From assembly GCF_002078875.1 (NCBI RefSeq), contig NC_034410.1, forward strand, positions 103,298,138-103,362,137: DNA of 64,000 nucleotides, in the 5' to 3' direction. How positions within the stretch are numbered: position 1 is the stretch's first letter; each line of letters opens with the position of its first letter. The DNA is from Numida meleagris. Its lineage: Eukaryota > Chordata > Aves > Galliformes > Numididae. The position numbers and the translations under genes are program-made. The notes under the pieces are model-generated. The model searched no databases. It worked only from the letters and a program-made list of their open reading frames with translations, and was not told where the DNA came from. Shown piece by piece: positions 26,014 through 38,592 of the stretch.

Positions 26014-29000
26014 AAGTGAGTGGTAATCCACTTCAAGAATGAAAAAGAAGTTACTGATGTGCCAGGGGTCTCTATCTAAAAATGAGAAATATTTGACAGC
26101 AGAAAAATATGTGTTTGTAGGGTTATTTCGTTCATTTTTCCAGAGAGAACTGAAATCACAGAAGGCAGACAGAGATCACTAAAACTCTTCTGCACACAGA
26201 TTAACTTGTAATTCACTTATTCATGCGTGTGGGAATACAGCTTCTCAGACCAACTTCCTTCAGCAATAATGCGGTTTATGCTTCTGCTCTTGTGTTTTAA
26301 TAAAAGTCATGGGATTAAAAACCCTCCCTAGTGACTGCTATCCCAGAGCTGAGATGTAAGAAAATGGATTGCATACTGTACCTCAAAACCACAGTGACTG
26401 CATTTTTAGAAGAAACAGGAGATCAGTTGTAATGCGACATGGCTTCTCATGGGATATACTAATCCTGCTCAGAAGAATTAGCTTACTTGACTCAATTGCT
26501 CCTTTGGGACTTGCAAATAATGCACATCTAAGTGATACATATTTGCATGGTATCAGAACAGTGTCATTTATGCTTTTAGGTGTTCTATAATGTAAACTCT
26601 AATTATGGAGAAAATTCTAGTCACATTAGCACAGCATTATACAAAATAGCATTATACAAAAGCAGTAAACGCTTTAGAAAGGAAGTAGTGAATTTAGTTT
26701 TGTTTGGTGTTTATATATACTCTGGTCCTGGACTATAACAGTAGGTCCTAGATATTGTATCTGTATAAACAAAATAAGATTTGGAGGATACAGCACTTGT
26801 TCATCAACTTTTTTTCTCCCTGCCCTGAATAACCAAATTAGTCATGTAAATTATCCAGAACTCTATCCTCTTGCTTTTGTAACAGTGGTTATAGCTCAGT
26901 GCTTCCGCAGCTCTTACTCCTTTGTGTAGTGTCTGACAGGTGAGCAGTCCCATAATTTCCAGTAACAAGAGATACTACTCAATGTGAGCAAGAGTGGCAG
27001 AATGAGCCCTAAATAATGGAAGAATACCATCACTGCTTATGGGCTTTCTGCTGCTCTGATCCAAGCATTGCTATGGAAGGCTATGTGGAAAACAGATGTA
27101 GGGACAGGCACATGAGTGTATTTCATGAGAGACTGGGAAGGACAAGACGAGGGAGATAATCTCATTCTTCAGGGAAGATAAGACAGGCTGTTTGAAACAA
27201 TGTACCCTTATCTGCTTTAAGTAACTGGTAGTAACACTCTTTTATTTAACACTTTTTTATTTAACAAGCATTGCTTACTGTAGGAAGCTTAATTACTCTT
27301 CAGAATACATTCAATACAAAATTTCTCAAGCTGATTGCTTCAGCTGAATGTCAATGTATTATGTCCCAGCTACTTCAGTAGAAACTGTTGTGTAGCAGCC
27401 AAATTTTCTTCTGCTCCATAAGTGACATGTGGTGAAAAATTATTTAATGAGCTGCTGCATTTTGCATCTGCATAAATATCTCTCATGTAAACATGCATTA
27501 CAGATGATCAATGTGGCCTCCTCGGTGCTGAAAACAGTCAGCAGTTTTGACTGCATGAGCTACTCAAGGGTGTTGTGAGTACATGGAGGTTTAGAGGTGA
27601 TTCTGCAGCAGTTTATACCAATCTAAGCCTGGCTCTCCTGGTCTCTCCAGCTGCCCTTTCACATCCCCTCCTCCCTTCTGCTGCTAGAGAGGCTCTGACC
27701 CATCTCCCTCCCCTCCAGGCAGTGCTGACCCTGTCACCAGTGGTGTATGGACTTGTGGCCACAGAGCATCCGGTGCTTGCACTTCTGAGCTTGACCTAGA
27801 GCAAGTAGCCAAATAACTAATCTTACCAGCGGTATCCTTGTGTGCATTGCACCTAATTACACATAGCTTCAAGGCCCTGAAGATTTAGGATTATCAGCAC
27901 TGCCACAAATTGAGCCGCATATATGCTATTTCAATGACTTGTGGGGACAAAAGGAAAAGATGGGAAGAATTTGTGGAAATCAGGGGAAGCTTTTCTAGGC
28001 ATTAACTGTTTAGCAAATAGGTTTACACTGTAAGTGGATACATTACTAGCCTTCATAAAAAAAGCCTTAATTGAGTTTCGATCTATAGCCTGACCACATT
28101 AAATGTCCTGAATTTGGAAGAGAAGTTTACAGCATGAACAGGAGCCTTCTGCAATGAAAACTTTTTGTTTTCAGAGGACTTGTGGATTTAGGTATTAATC
28201 AGCAGTGAAAGCAAGCAAGAGGTAACATGGTTGAGCCAGTTTAGCTAATTCATTGAAACATGAAAGTCTGAGTTACTAGAGGAGCATAAGATATTTGGAA
28301 AACCTTTGCCTACTTTTGAGGAGAAGAAAAACAAAAAGAGTATCTTGAGCAATGCTGCTGTGCTGCTTATGCTTTGCTGATTTGCTTCCTAGCAAAGTTA
28401 GTCTTGTTTGTGTCCTATGTGGTGAGGGCATCTCACTAATGGCTGAGAACAATGATGAGATACATTATGAAGTGTGCACACTCAAAACTCTACCTCCCTC
28501 ATTTTTCTCCCTACAAGAAGTACATTTCAGTCTCTAAACTGGTGAAAAACAACTGCTAGTATATAGAATAACTAGAGCAACAGGCAAGACATATATCAGA
28601 AAAAGTAAGAAGATTTTGGATTTGGAGCTTGACTTCACCCTAATCTCCCCTAGAGAGAAGCAAACAGCCCAACAAACTATCTTTGCCCAGTGTTCTTCTT
28701 CTTAGAACCAGGTGATGCCTGCTCATATGGGACCTGTCAGGTCAATAAAACCTCAGGCTAGAAGGCAACATCAGCAGGAAGATTAGTCTCCAGGTCAGTT
28801 ATCTGCCCAGCAAAGTTTTCAGTAATTGCAAAATATGTTTCTAAAAGGGGTTTCCTGTATTTTGCATGTCACAACTCTGACATGTTAAGTAGGGGCAAAG
28901 ATCAGAACAAACATGATGTGCCCTAACGACAAATTGCTGTCCAATTCTCCTCCAGCTACAAAACGTTGGCAACAATCCCAAATTCTCAGCAGATGATACA

Positions 29001-31591
29001 TAGACAACACATGCTTCCGCATCCTAAACCCTGATGAGTCTGTCATTCTTACAGCAATTACAATGTTAGGTCAAGTTCAAAGAAGGAATCCGGGACTGTG
29101 AGACATGAACAGACAACAAACTGAAGAAATTTGGGTTTGGATAACATGCCAAATGCTCTACTCAGAAATCAAAACAAAATTAATTTCTGTATCTTCATTA
29201 CTTCTGACAAGTCTTGCTGCAGCTCAACTTGCCGGCTGAAAACCCACTGCTGCCACCCGGTGTTACTATCACAGCATTGACCTGCGTTTAGCCAGAAGCA
29301 ACACCAGCCTTAGCAACACCAGCAGTTTCGAGAAAGGTGTTTATGGCTTCTAGCAGGAGAGAATAGAGGAAAAGGCGATGTATGTACATATGTAGGGTTA
29401 ACATGTATGATTCAGGCATAGCTCTGTGATGGTCTCAAAAAAAATGTAGGAAAATACAGCCTTGGTTCTGCTGTTGATAAGATCAGTAGATGGGCTATTT
29501 CATTTAATTGGGGATCACACTCAAGTATACTAAATCCCCATGAAATGAATGCGTAGAAAATGTGTAACAATAAAAAGCCTTTTAAGTTTAGGTAATCCAC
29601 ATTCTTTCAAGTTTCATTTCATGAATTCTCTTTAGGAGAGCTACTTTGATAAGGAAAAAGTAACACATTTGTTGCAGCCTAGGGCATGAGGTGCAGGTTG
29701 AAAGGCATATTGAGAAGAAAACCATGCATTCATTGTGATTGTCCAGGTGATCAGTAATATCTGGGAGCCTAACTTACCTCACACTCCACACTTACTATTT
29801 TACCCAAGATAATTAAAACACACATTCTGAGTGCAGCAGCTGCTTGTGCATGTCTCTGTTTTGGCCAGAAGATTTTTCTCAAGACAATTCACAATGTAGT
29901 ATCCATTAAAATGCTGTTCTGTTGGGACCATGTTGTGATTGAGTCTTCTGATCATCAGACTATCCTCATTATTATCAGTTTTACTCTGAGTTATCCTTCT
30001 GTGATGGGTTTGGTTTCATTTTGTTCAGAGGAAATCAAGCTAAACACTGTTTTCTGTCAGGTCCTCTGGAGAACATGCAATGTAGGAATGCAGAAAGTGA
30101 GGAAAAATTCAACTCCGCAGGGCCTGCCTTGTTTTTCTTGCATGAAACTGCCATTTGATTGCTAACTAGTTTTTCCTCATGCTAGAACATGGCATGGGTT
30201 GCAACAGAAACCTCCATTACCGTTTGGAACGACAGGGGCTAAAGCTTGTGAAAGAAAAAATGAGAAAAAACAGTAACATAATTTGGACTGCATTAGATGC
30301 TCCCTGTTCCTGGAATTTCCAAACTCTGTCACCAAATTTGACAAAACCACAGTGAAAACTGGAGGCACAGCTCAGGGTAAGATTTCCCCATCTTAATCAG
30401 ACTGATGCCCTCATGCTCTTTCATGTGACCCAGTGACTCGGCTTCCCTTACTCTAACTCCAGTGACTGGCGCATCTTCTGATGAATCAATTCACTGTCAG
30501 CAAAAAGCCACTCACTGCTTTGCTGTTTTATCTTTAGCAAAATGCACTGGCCCGTAGCAAGGAGTGTGTTTCGTTTTTTCAGGAGCTGTTTTGACCTTGC
30601 CTGCTAAGAAATTAATCAAGGAAGCTATCTTCTCATGAAAGCTTACATAAGCATACCTACCCTTCCAGCTCCCTGTATCACAACAGGACATTGCCAACTG
30701 CACATTCTTCTCTCCAGACAAGAAGGGAAAAGAACTGCCACTGTGGGAGCCCTCCTGTAGTAGGCCTCATGACACTGGAAATAAGGCAGTCATATGAAAA
30801 CAGAAAACACAAGCCATTTGAAAAAGCTGAGCAACTGATAACATAGCGGCCTATGAAATGGCTTAATATTTCAATAAATGAATTTTATATTAGTTAAGCT
30901 GATCACTAGTGACTGAAATTGTTGTCTCCTTGAGACACAGAATTTGCCATCTCTGTCCTCACCATTTTATTTTTTTTACCTAAACTGTCACTAAAAAGAT
31001 GTCACTCTGGATAGACATCTGGTCATCATCTGATCCGGACTCCTTTCATAGGACGGCTAATGTGAAGTGTTAAGCATGACTGAGTAAAATAAGGAAGAAG
31101 CTGTAGGAGAAAACGATTGCTAAGGAAAGATGACAGATATTTTAAAGCTAATATCCTGGTCACTGAACTGTCATTTAATCAGCTTCTAGAAATGAATGTC
31201 AAATAGGACCCTAGATAACACAGGAGATCCACTACAAGCAACTACTTAGACTAACAGACGAAGAGTTTCAATACTGGATTGAGAAGGAAGGTGGTCTTTC
31301 TCCCTTCCTCATCTCAGTGGTAGCCAGCCCCAAAAACAACCTGTTAATGCAAATAACTGGAATTTGAACAATGATCTGTAATGGATTAATCAGAGCTTCC
31401 ATACAACTAGGAAGGTCCTATAAAAGAAGTGGCCAGGGCTCAATATTCCAGTTAAGCTCTCAATGAAAAATATTTCAAGCCTTCCTTCCACAATGTTGAG
31501 ATGTTAATGTTGGAATCAAAGCTCTATTATCTCTACAAAGAAAACTTCAAAAGAACATGATTTCAGCAGTTTACAAAGAAGATCCACCTTT
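26014..31591. other. Unique non-coding stretch with an L3-like remnant
   Basis: Apart from the L3-like piece at 26697-26778, I recognise nothing. Frames are under 90 codons. Segment 27600-27790 is more C-rich than its neighbours with an open frame of 74 codons, but there is no known product. Confidence 0.5.
26697..26778 (+). mobile_element. Possible ancient L3-like LINE 3' fragment
   Basis: Words tctggtcctggactataaca, gtaggtcctagatattgta and a tail of tataaacaaaataag correspond in order to the L3 3' end (ggtcctggtccatgactggg, gctcctaggcgctac, taatacaaataataa). It is short and heavily diverged. Confidence 0.38.
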
Positions 31592-31690
31592 TGTTTTGCA
31601 TAGGAGGAAACTGAGATCCAGGCCCATATGTCTTTCCTGAGACCACAGTGACTATTGCTATCAGAGTGTAAATTCTGGAATCTGAGCCCT
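31592..31690 (-). mobile_element. Possible MIR-like ancient SINE, minus orientation
   Basis: The + strand reads ttgcataggaggaaactgag, then atccaggccca, then gaccacagtgactattgcta, then taaattctggaatctgagcc. This follows the reverse complement of MIR (acagatgaggaaactgaggc, cagag, aaggtcacacagctagtaag, gagctgggattcgaac). MIR-type core SINEs predate the bird-mammal split, so a copy in a bird is expected but rare. Diverged, approximate edges. Confidence 0.5.
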
Positions 31691-34689
31691 CAAAAGACTG
31701 AAGGAAATGCCTTAGAGAACTCCCTTACTGAAACTACTTCTGCAAGTGAGAATCCTGGTGTTAACAAACTTTAGTTCTGGTCCCTTGTCTCTTATCCCAC
31801 CATTCATTTTATCAGCCCTTTATTTGTACTGTTTGCATAGAAGCCCAAATTTGCTCTTCTAAAACAATATGAAAAGTTATTCAAAGCTAGTCCTATCAGG
31901 AAAAGGAGAAGGAAAAATCAACAGCTTATTTAATCTCCCATAATTTAATTTAGATTTTATGGCTGAACTTCTATTGCATTACAGTAGATCTCTTTGAAGA
32001 TATAGCAAATTAATCAGCAATGAAGGAGCAAATAAAGTGTTAAGAGAATTTGAGCACAAACAGTAATCTCCTCTTAAATGTCCATTAATTATTGCTTTAT
32101 TGATCATAAATTATTAATGATGATATAAGAATTACCTGAATATAAAAATCTACAAGGGGTGCTCAAGTAAGAAGTACGATGTACATTCATACTAGCAATA
32201 CAATAATTATTTGCAATAAAAGAATGATCAGAAAACTATCTGAAATCAGTTTTTACCTTCATGATCTATCAGAATACATAATACAACAACATTGCTAAGC
32301 ATGGGAATGTCAAATGTGCTCTGAAATAATTTGAGGATCTTTCTGTGCCTCACTCAAAATGAGGGTATCTACTTTTCTGGCAAAACACATTTGAAACCCA
32401 AATCAAGCTGAGGAGTAAGAGACCCTTAGACTTGTAGACATAAACTAGTGGACCAGCACATTTACCCTACAGGATAAATAACAAGCATGACAGGGCCCCA
32501 AACTGACTGGTCTTTGAACATTAAAAAATATTAAGCATCATCTTCTACATATCCAAAATTTTAAGAATTCTGACAATGTGCAACTGCCCGTGTAACATTT
32601 TGATTCACCAGTAGAGGCCACCACACACTTCATAAAATTATCAAACCAGTCTGGCCAATTAGTTTATTCATTTTGAAGCCAGGTGAAAACTATGGGCTGG
32701 ATCCCAGTGGCTGCTCTAATACTCCAGGAGAAGTGCCTGCTTCTTCAGAAGCTAGTTTTTCCCCAACCCTTTTCTCTTACCTTGTCCTACAACTCAGAAT
32801 TTAAACCCATGCTGGATCAAATTCAGTCTCAAAAGCTCATCTCAGCTACCCATTCCCCTGGATTTCCAAAACAGTTCCACAATTACTTTCTGTACGTTTT
32901 TCAGTTTATGAAACCACTGAGGATGCAGTACAGCAAGGCTCTCTTCATGGTGTGCCCAAGTATTCACAGAAAAAGATGACAGTTCTTTCTTTTCAGATAA
33001 TGATGTACAATAACAACCCAGCATCGAACCATGGATCTACATTTGTTTCACACATCTCAAATCCAAGCTGGAGTTTTTTTACCCAGTGCTAGAAAATTCA
33101 GTTTTTCATGTATGTTGATTACAGGACCTCCAAAGGGACAGTCACAGTTTCTCTTGATATCCAAGTAAAACAACTTTCCGAATATACACACAGAAGTTAT
33201 TTTTACACTATGTTCATCTATGCATAACAAAATTTATGATTATTTCCACTCTTATTTCCATTTCAGAGATATGTTTGCATCTGTGCAAAGACTCCTGTTT
33301 CAAGATTTATACTGGTTCAAAATAAAGAAGCATTAAGGGAAAAAAAAAAAGGAATTTTCAGGACAAATAGAACTAAGATGTTTTGAATTTCTCTGTCAGT
33401 TGAAATCTGTATATTGAACTGCAGTCAAATAACTAGTTAACAAAAACAGGAAAAAAGATTTCTTTTTTCTGTCTCTTAAATTCATCCTTACTGAGCCGCT
33501 GTCAAAATCCTGCTACTGGTGCCAGCACGCCAGCATAGTTGGGATTTCTTGCTGACAAATACAGTACTGCTAACATACTCAGCTGTCTCTGCTCACTGTA
33601 AAATGTAAAAATGCAGATGTGTCCAAAAGTCCAGAAGACAGTAAGACAGGGCCCTTCATTCATTAAAAGATGCTGGAAGGAATCCAGTGTCTTTGGGAGA
33701 ATTTCTGTAATCCATTAAAATGCTCTTTCAGAGGACAGTATAAGTAATCTGTTATTTGAAACATACAATATACATGGAGATACGCAAGCAGTATTATGAA
33801 GAGCAAAGTATGTCTATGATACTGAAATGCCAGATGAGACGTCAAGAACTGAGTGGGAAAAGTATTAACAATGACTGATAAAGATGGTAGACAGCTCATT
33901 AATGCTGTTTCTATGTAGAATTATTCTGAAGATCAAGCTAAAACCATTTTATAATGTACATCCTCATAGTGAAATAGGGATAATGCATCAGGTATTAGAA
34001 TTTCTGAGCCACTGTACAAAACATGAGGAATATCTTTTCCATAGACAAAGAACAGCATGATATAGTCTCATTCAAAATGTCATTTAATTTATGCTTTGAG
34101 AAAAATGCAAAACAAAGAATAAATAAGTATTTTTACAGCTTATTTTGATTTCACTTTAACATTTGTAACTCCCTTGGTTTCCTTGTAGAATGAATCATAC
34201 ATACCTACAGCAAAGGTCTGAATGGGCCTGAAGTCTAAAAGCAGATATAGTGTGTACACACACGTGCTTTTCTTTCACCTGTTCTATTCAGTAAATATTA
34301 TGTGCTGTCAGAAAAGAGAAAGGAGTGGGGTGACTTCTGTTGCTGAAAACTAATATTTAAGCAAACTCGAACAATTCCTGAGGGTCAGTTCTGAAAAAGA
34401 GTGATTGTTGGGCTTAAAACATCTGTACCTCAAGTGCGATTACACTTCATTCTTACTGTGAATGCAGATGTAAATGGGCACGGGTTTTTTTATTCAAGAA
34501 TTGATCTAAGTGTGAGGAAATTTTAATACAGAATATGGGAATGACTAGATCTACTATTAATTCCAGTTCTCTGCTGTAAGAGAAAACTTCATCTTACAAC
34601 ACTTTTCTTTAAGATAGGAAGTTTTCTCTCTAGGAGCAGTTTTCTCTCTCCCTGATGTTTTTTTGGTTTAAATCTCTAAAATCAATAGA
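31691..34689. other. Unique AT-rich non-coding stretch
   Basis: No repeat or exon recognised. An A-run occurs near 33340. Composition switches sharply into the T-poor block at about 34690. Confidence 0.5.
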
Positions 34690-35866
34690 ATGAAGAGAAC
34701 AGGGATCACAGCTCTCATCACAAGCAACAGAAGACAAATGCCACGAATGAATGGTCCGAACAGGAAACCCAGCAAAAAGGGCCAGAAAACTCTGCTAACT
34801 TCTCATGATTCACATCAGTGAATACACTGGATAAACCTCATCAACATCAGACACAATGCACATCAAAAACAGGGAAAAGAAAAAATAGAAAATAGACCAA
34901 AGAGCACACAGATAAAACTGGTAGAAACATGCTGAACATGTCACACTTCACAGACAAAAGCAAGAAAAGCAACACAGTCACCAAAAACAGCAACAACAGC
35001 AACATGCTCTATATCAAAACAATCAAAACAATACATACAACACATATACCTCATGTACACAGCCACCACACACACCACCAAATCCAGAACAGCAGCATCT
35101 AAAGCCGATAACAGGGATCGTAACGATTAGAAACATAAGTCACAGATATCTTTGACATCATTGAACTCATTTCACACATCAAAGACCACAAGCTCCAGTT
35201 CATAAGGCTCAGAACCCCCACGACCTCCACGATGTACTGGTGCCACACGAGACTCACTAAAACACACAATACACACAAACACAAGCAACACATCCACCTT
35301 TACCCGCCTAAAACCCAGAAAACACAGAGCCCACAGAGCACACAGATAACATCACTACCATCACAGACAGCCCACAAGCACAACCAAAAAAAGTAAAAAA
35401 ATGAAAAAAATGTAACAAATGTAATGATGGCCATGAAGACACACAAAAAACACAGAAACAGCGCAATAACGGAAAAACCCGAACAAACCAAAGAAACCAA
35501 AAAAAAAAAAAAAAAAACTGAAAAACCTGGAAATCCCAGCAACCCAAGCAGCAAATGGAATAACTTCAATCCCTCAGCACCCCAAGAACCTCAAAAAGCT
35601 CAAAAGGCTCAACAAAAAAGACAAAAAAAAAAAAAGAAAACAACCCATTACACCCACAACAGACAAAACAGAAAAAACACAACAAAACAACAAAAACAGC
35701 AAAAACCAAACAAACGAAAAGCAGGCAGAGAAGGCAAAGAAAGAAAAGAAAGAAAAAAAAACAAGAAAGACATCTAAACAAAAGCAAAAAAAGCAAAAAA
35801 AAACACTTAAAAAGCTTTACAAGGCCCCCAAGCCACCAAGACCACAATGAAAAGACCATAAAAACC

Positions 35867-36382
35867 AAGATAAACAAAACCCACAAAAATAAGAAACAAA
35901 AAAAAAAAGGAAAGAAACGAAAAAAAATACTAAAAAAAATCACGCAAATAAAAAAAATATAAAAAATACAACTAATAAAAGGACCAACCAGAAAAGCCAA
36001 CAAAGACAACCATAAAACACAGAAAACACAGAAGAGAGGGAGGACAAGGAAGCCAAATAAAACACAAAAAAAACCAAATAATACAAAACAAACCAAACAA
36101 AGTCCCCAACCTAACAAACCCAACAAACTCAGACAATGGGAACGAGGAAATGCAGGAAATACACAAACAAGAAAAAAAAACACAAACAACACCTCCCACA
36201 CCCAGAAGCACCAAAAAAAACCAAGAAGAGCTTACAAGAAGTACAAGAACAAGAAGAAAAGGCACAAAACCCACTACACAGGCTGGTGACACTGGCCCAA
36301 CCAAAAGATACAAAAGACAACAAATGAGAAATAGAAAAAAGAAAAAAAACGAAAAATACTAAAAAAAGTAACACAGATAAAG
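35867..36382 (+). repeat. Internal higher-order repeat pair, spacing about 430 bp
   Basis: Segment 35867-35952 (aagataaacaaaac, then cataaaa-like A-rich text, then aaatactaaaaaaaatcacg) is closely echoed at 36304-36382 (aagatacaaaagac, then aaatactaaaaaaagtaaca). The spacing is about 430-437 bp with small gaps. A second pair in the same block, agagcacacagata at 34901 and again at 35335, is 434 bp apart. These suggest a longer unit superimposed on the 9-base texture. Confidence 0.5.
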
Positions 36383-38591
36383 AAGAAATACAAGTAAAAC
36401 AACAGAAACCCCAGGAAAGGAAACAAAACAAAAAAAACGCCAGAAAAGACATACGAAAAAGCTGGAAAACTGGGAAAACGCAACGAAAGCAAGGGAAACA
36501 AGACCAACAACACCAACCGCCACGTCCGGCACAAAAACCACAAAAAACCCAACAAACGCGACACACAGGGGCCAGAAGACCAGGAAAACAAAAAGAACAA
36601 AAAGTCCTGGGCAACAGGCACAACAACAAGAGCAACAAGAGCCACCAGGGGGCCAAGAAGGCCAACAACACCAACAGCAGCATCAGAAATAGCACAAAAA
36701 GCACAACAAGCAAGAGCAGGGAACCGATGGAACCGCCACACGTGACACCACACAGGAAACACCCTAAGCACCCTGAGCACCCTCACGACAAGAAAGACAA
36801 CAAAGACCTCAAGGCCCTCAAGAGAAGCCAAACAAAGCCATAAAAGCTCTAAAGCACAAGAACCACAAGGAACAGGAAGAACTCAAACTGAACAAGAGGA
36901 ACAAGAGGAGACCGGAGAGACATCAACAACACCCACAAAACACGGAAAGGAGAGGGGGGGGACAGCCGCGTCACCCACGTAACCAATGGAAAGAGGAGAA
37001 AGAAGAGACGCAAGGGCCACAAGGGGAAACACAGGAGAGACAGGAGGAAAAATAGCAAAAACGAAAGAGCCGAAAGAGGCGGCAACAGCCGCCACAGGCA
37101 GCCCAGGAAGGCAATGAACTCACAGGCCTTCAAGAAACGCAAAAAACGTGGAAAGAGGGAAATGACGGACAGGGCAAAAGGGACAACAGGGAGAGGAGGG
37201 AAATAGATAAAATAAAAAATCTTAGACAACCTTAACAACCCTAAGAGTCCGAGAAAAAAGTAAGAAAAGAAGCCACATAAGCAAGGATCGGAGCGAACAC
37301 GGCAAAGACCAAAAAGAACAAAAAGAACAAAAGCAGCAAAGTCACTACAAAAACAATCAAAAAAATGAACCAAATGATCCAAAATCTTTAATAGATTGAA
37401 CGGACAGAGAGAACAAAGACAACAAAAACCTCACAAAATTAAAGGAAAGAAAGCTCACAAGCCTCACAAAAGAAAAAGAAGAAAAATACAATCAGAACAA
37501 TGACAAAGACGAACAACGCCAACTCCTAAAAAGACAAAAAACAAAACAAACAACATGAAAACAAAGAAAACAAAAAAAACAAAAAAAAAAAAAAAAAACA
37601 AAAATACCTATCACACAAAGCACACAAACTACAAATGCAACAAATCCAAGAATAAAATCTAAAAAACAAAAAGAACAAAGGAGCAGAAGTAAGAAAAACA
37701 AGCAAAACGCGCGTGCTACACAGGCCACAAAAAAAAAAACAAAACAAAGCTAAAAATGCCCAAAACTTCCACAAAGAACAAAAAAAAAAAGAAAACAGGA
37801 AAAATACCAATAGAAACCCTAAACAACTAAAAACAAGAAAAACTAGAAATAATAGTGAAAAAAGACAAAAACAAAGCCAACAAACCCAAGCTACGACTAC
37901 CGGCACTACCTGCAGCAAAGCGTGAAAAGCTCAAAAATCTAAAAAACTTAAAAAACCTAAAAAACAGCAAAAAAACACAAAGAGCATACCGAGGAGACAA
38001 AGCAGACAATGAATAAACCGACCAAAACCAACACAAGCAATCCTATCACTCCTATCACCACTATCGCCAACTTCACCAACATAAACTCTATAAAGTATAG
38101 GCTTTACACTCACGCCACCTAAGCCGTCCAACACGACCAACAGGACTTACTCCATTGGTTCCAAGGTTTCGGAGTTGGCTTATAAAGTCTGGAAAGACAG
38201 AAAAAAAAAAGACAAAAAAGACAAAGACTAAAAGGAAAAAAAGCTAAAGATGCGTAAGATAAGTAGTCAAACTTCACACAAAGCAGCAAAAGCAGCAAAA
38301 AGTTCAAAAATCTCAGAACTAAAAGAACTAAAAACACACAAGATGCAAAAAAGGCAAAAAAGGGAGAAAAAAAAGAAAAAAAAGAACACATAAAACTCAG
38401 AAAACTCAGCTACCTGATCCAATCAATGCAATAAAGGAATTATACAAAAAAAACAAAAAAACTGTAAGCTCCAGTGAAATCAGTGAAACCCGGGAACCCC
38501 AGCAAAGCCACCACACTTGCGACACCTCAGAACCAGCAACAAAAGAAAAAAAGACAAGCAGGAAGCCCCACAATATAAACACCAAAAAGAA

Positions 38592-38592
<1 letters not shown>

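Noticed and set aside
35424..35777. 117-codon Lys/Gln/Thr-rich plus-strand frame
   Set aside because: Same compositional cause; there is no recognisable domain.
35566..36201. 211-codon minus-strand open frame
   Set aside because: Product is a low-complexity Phe/Leu/Val/Cys string; the frame is open only because the + strand lacks T. Several frames overlap in the same region with the same character.
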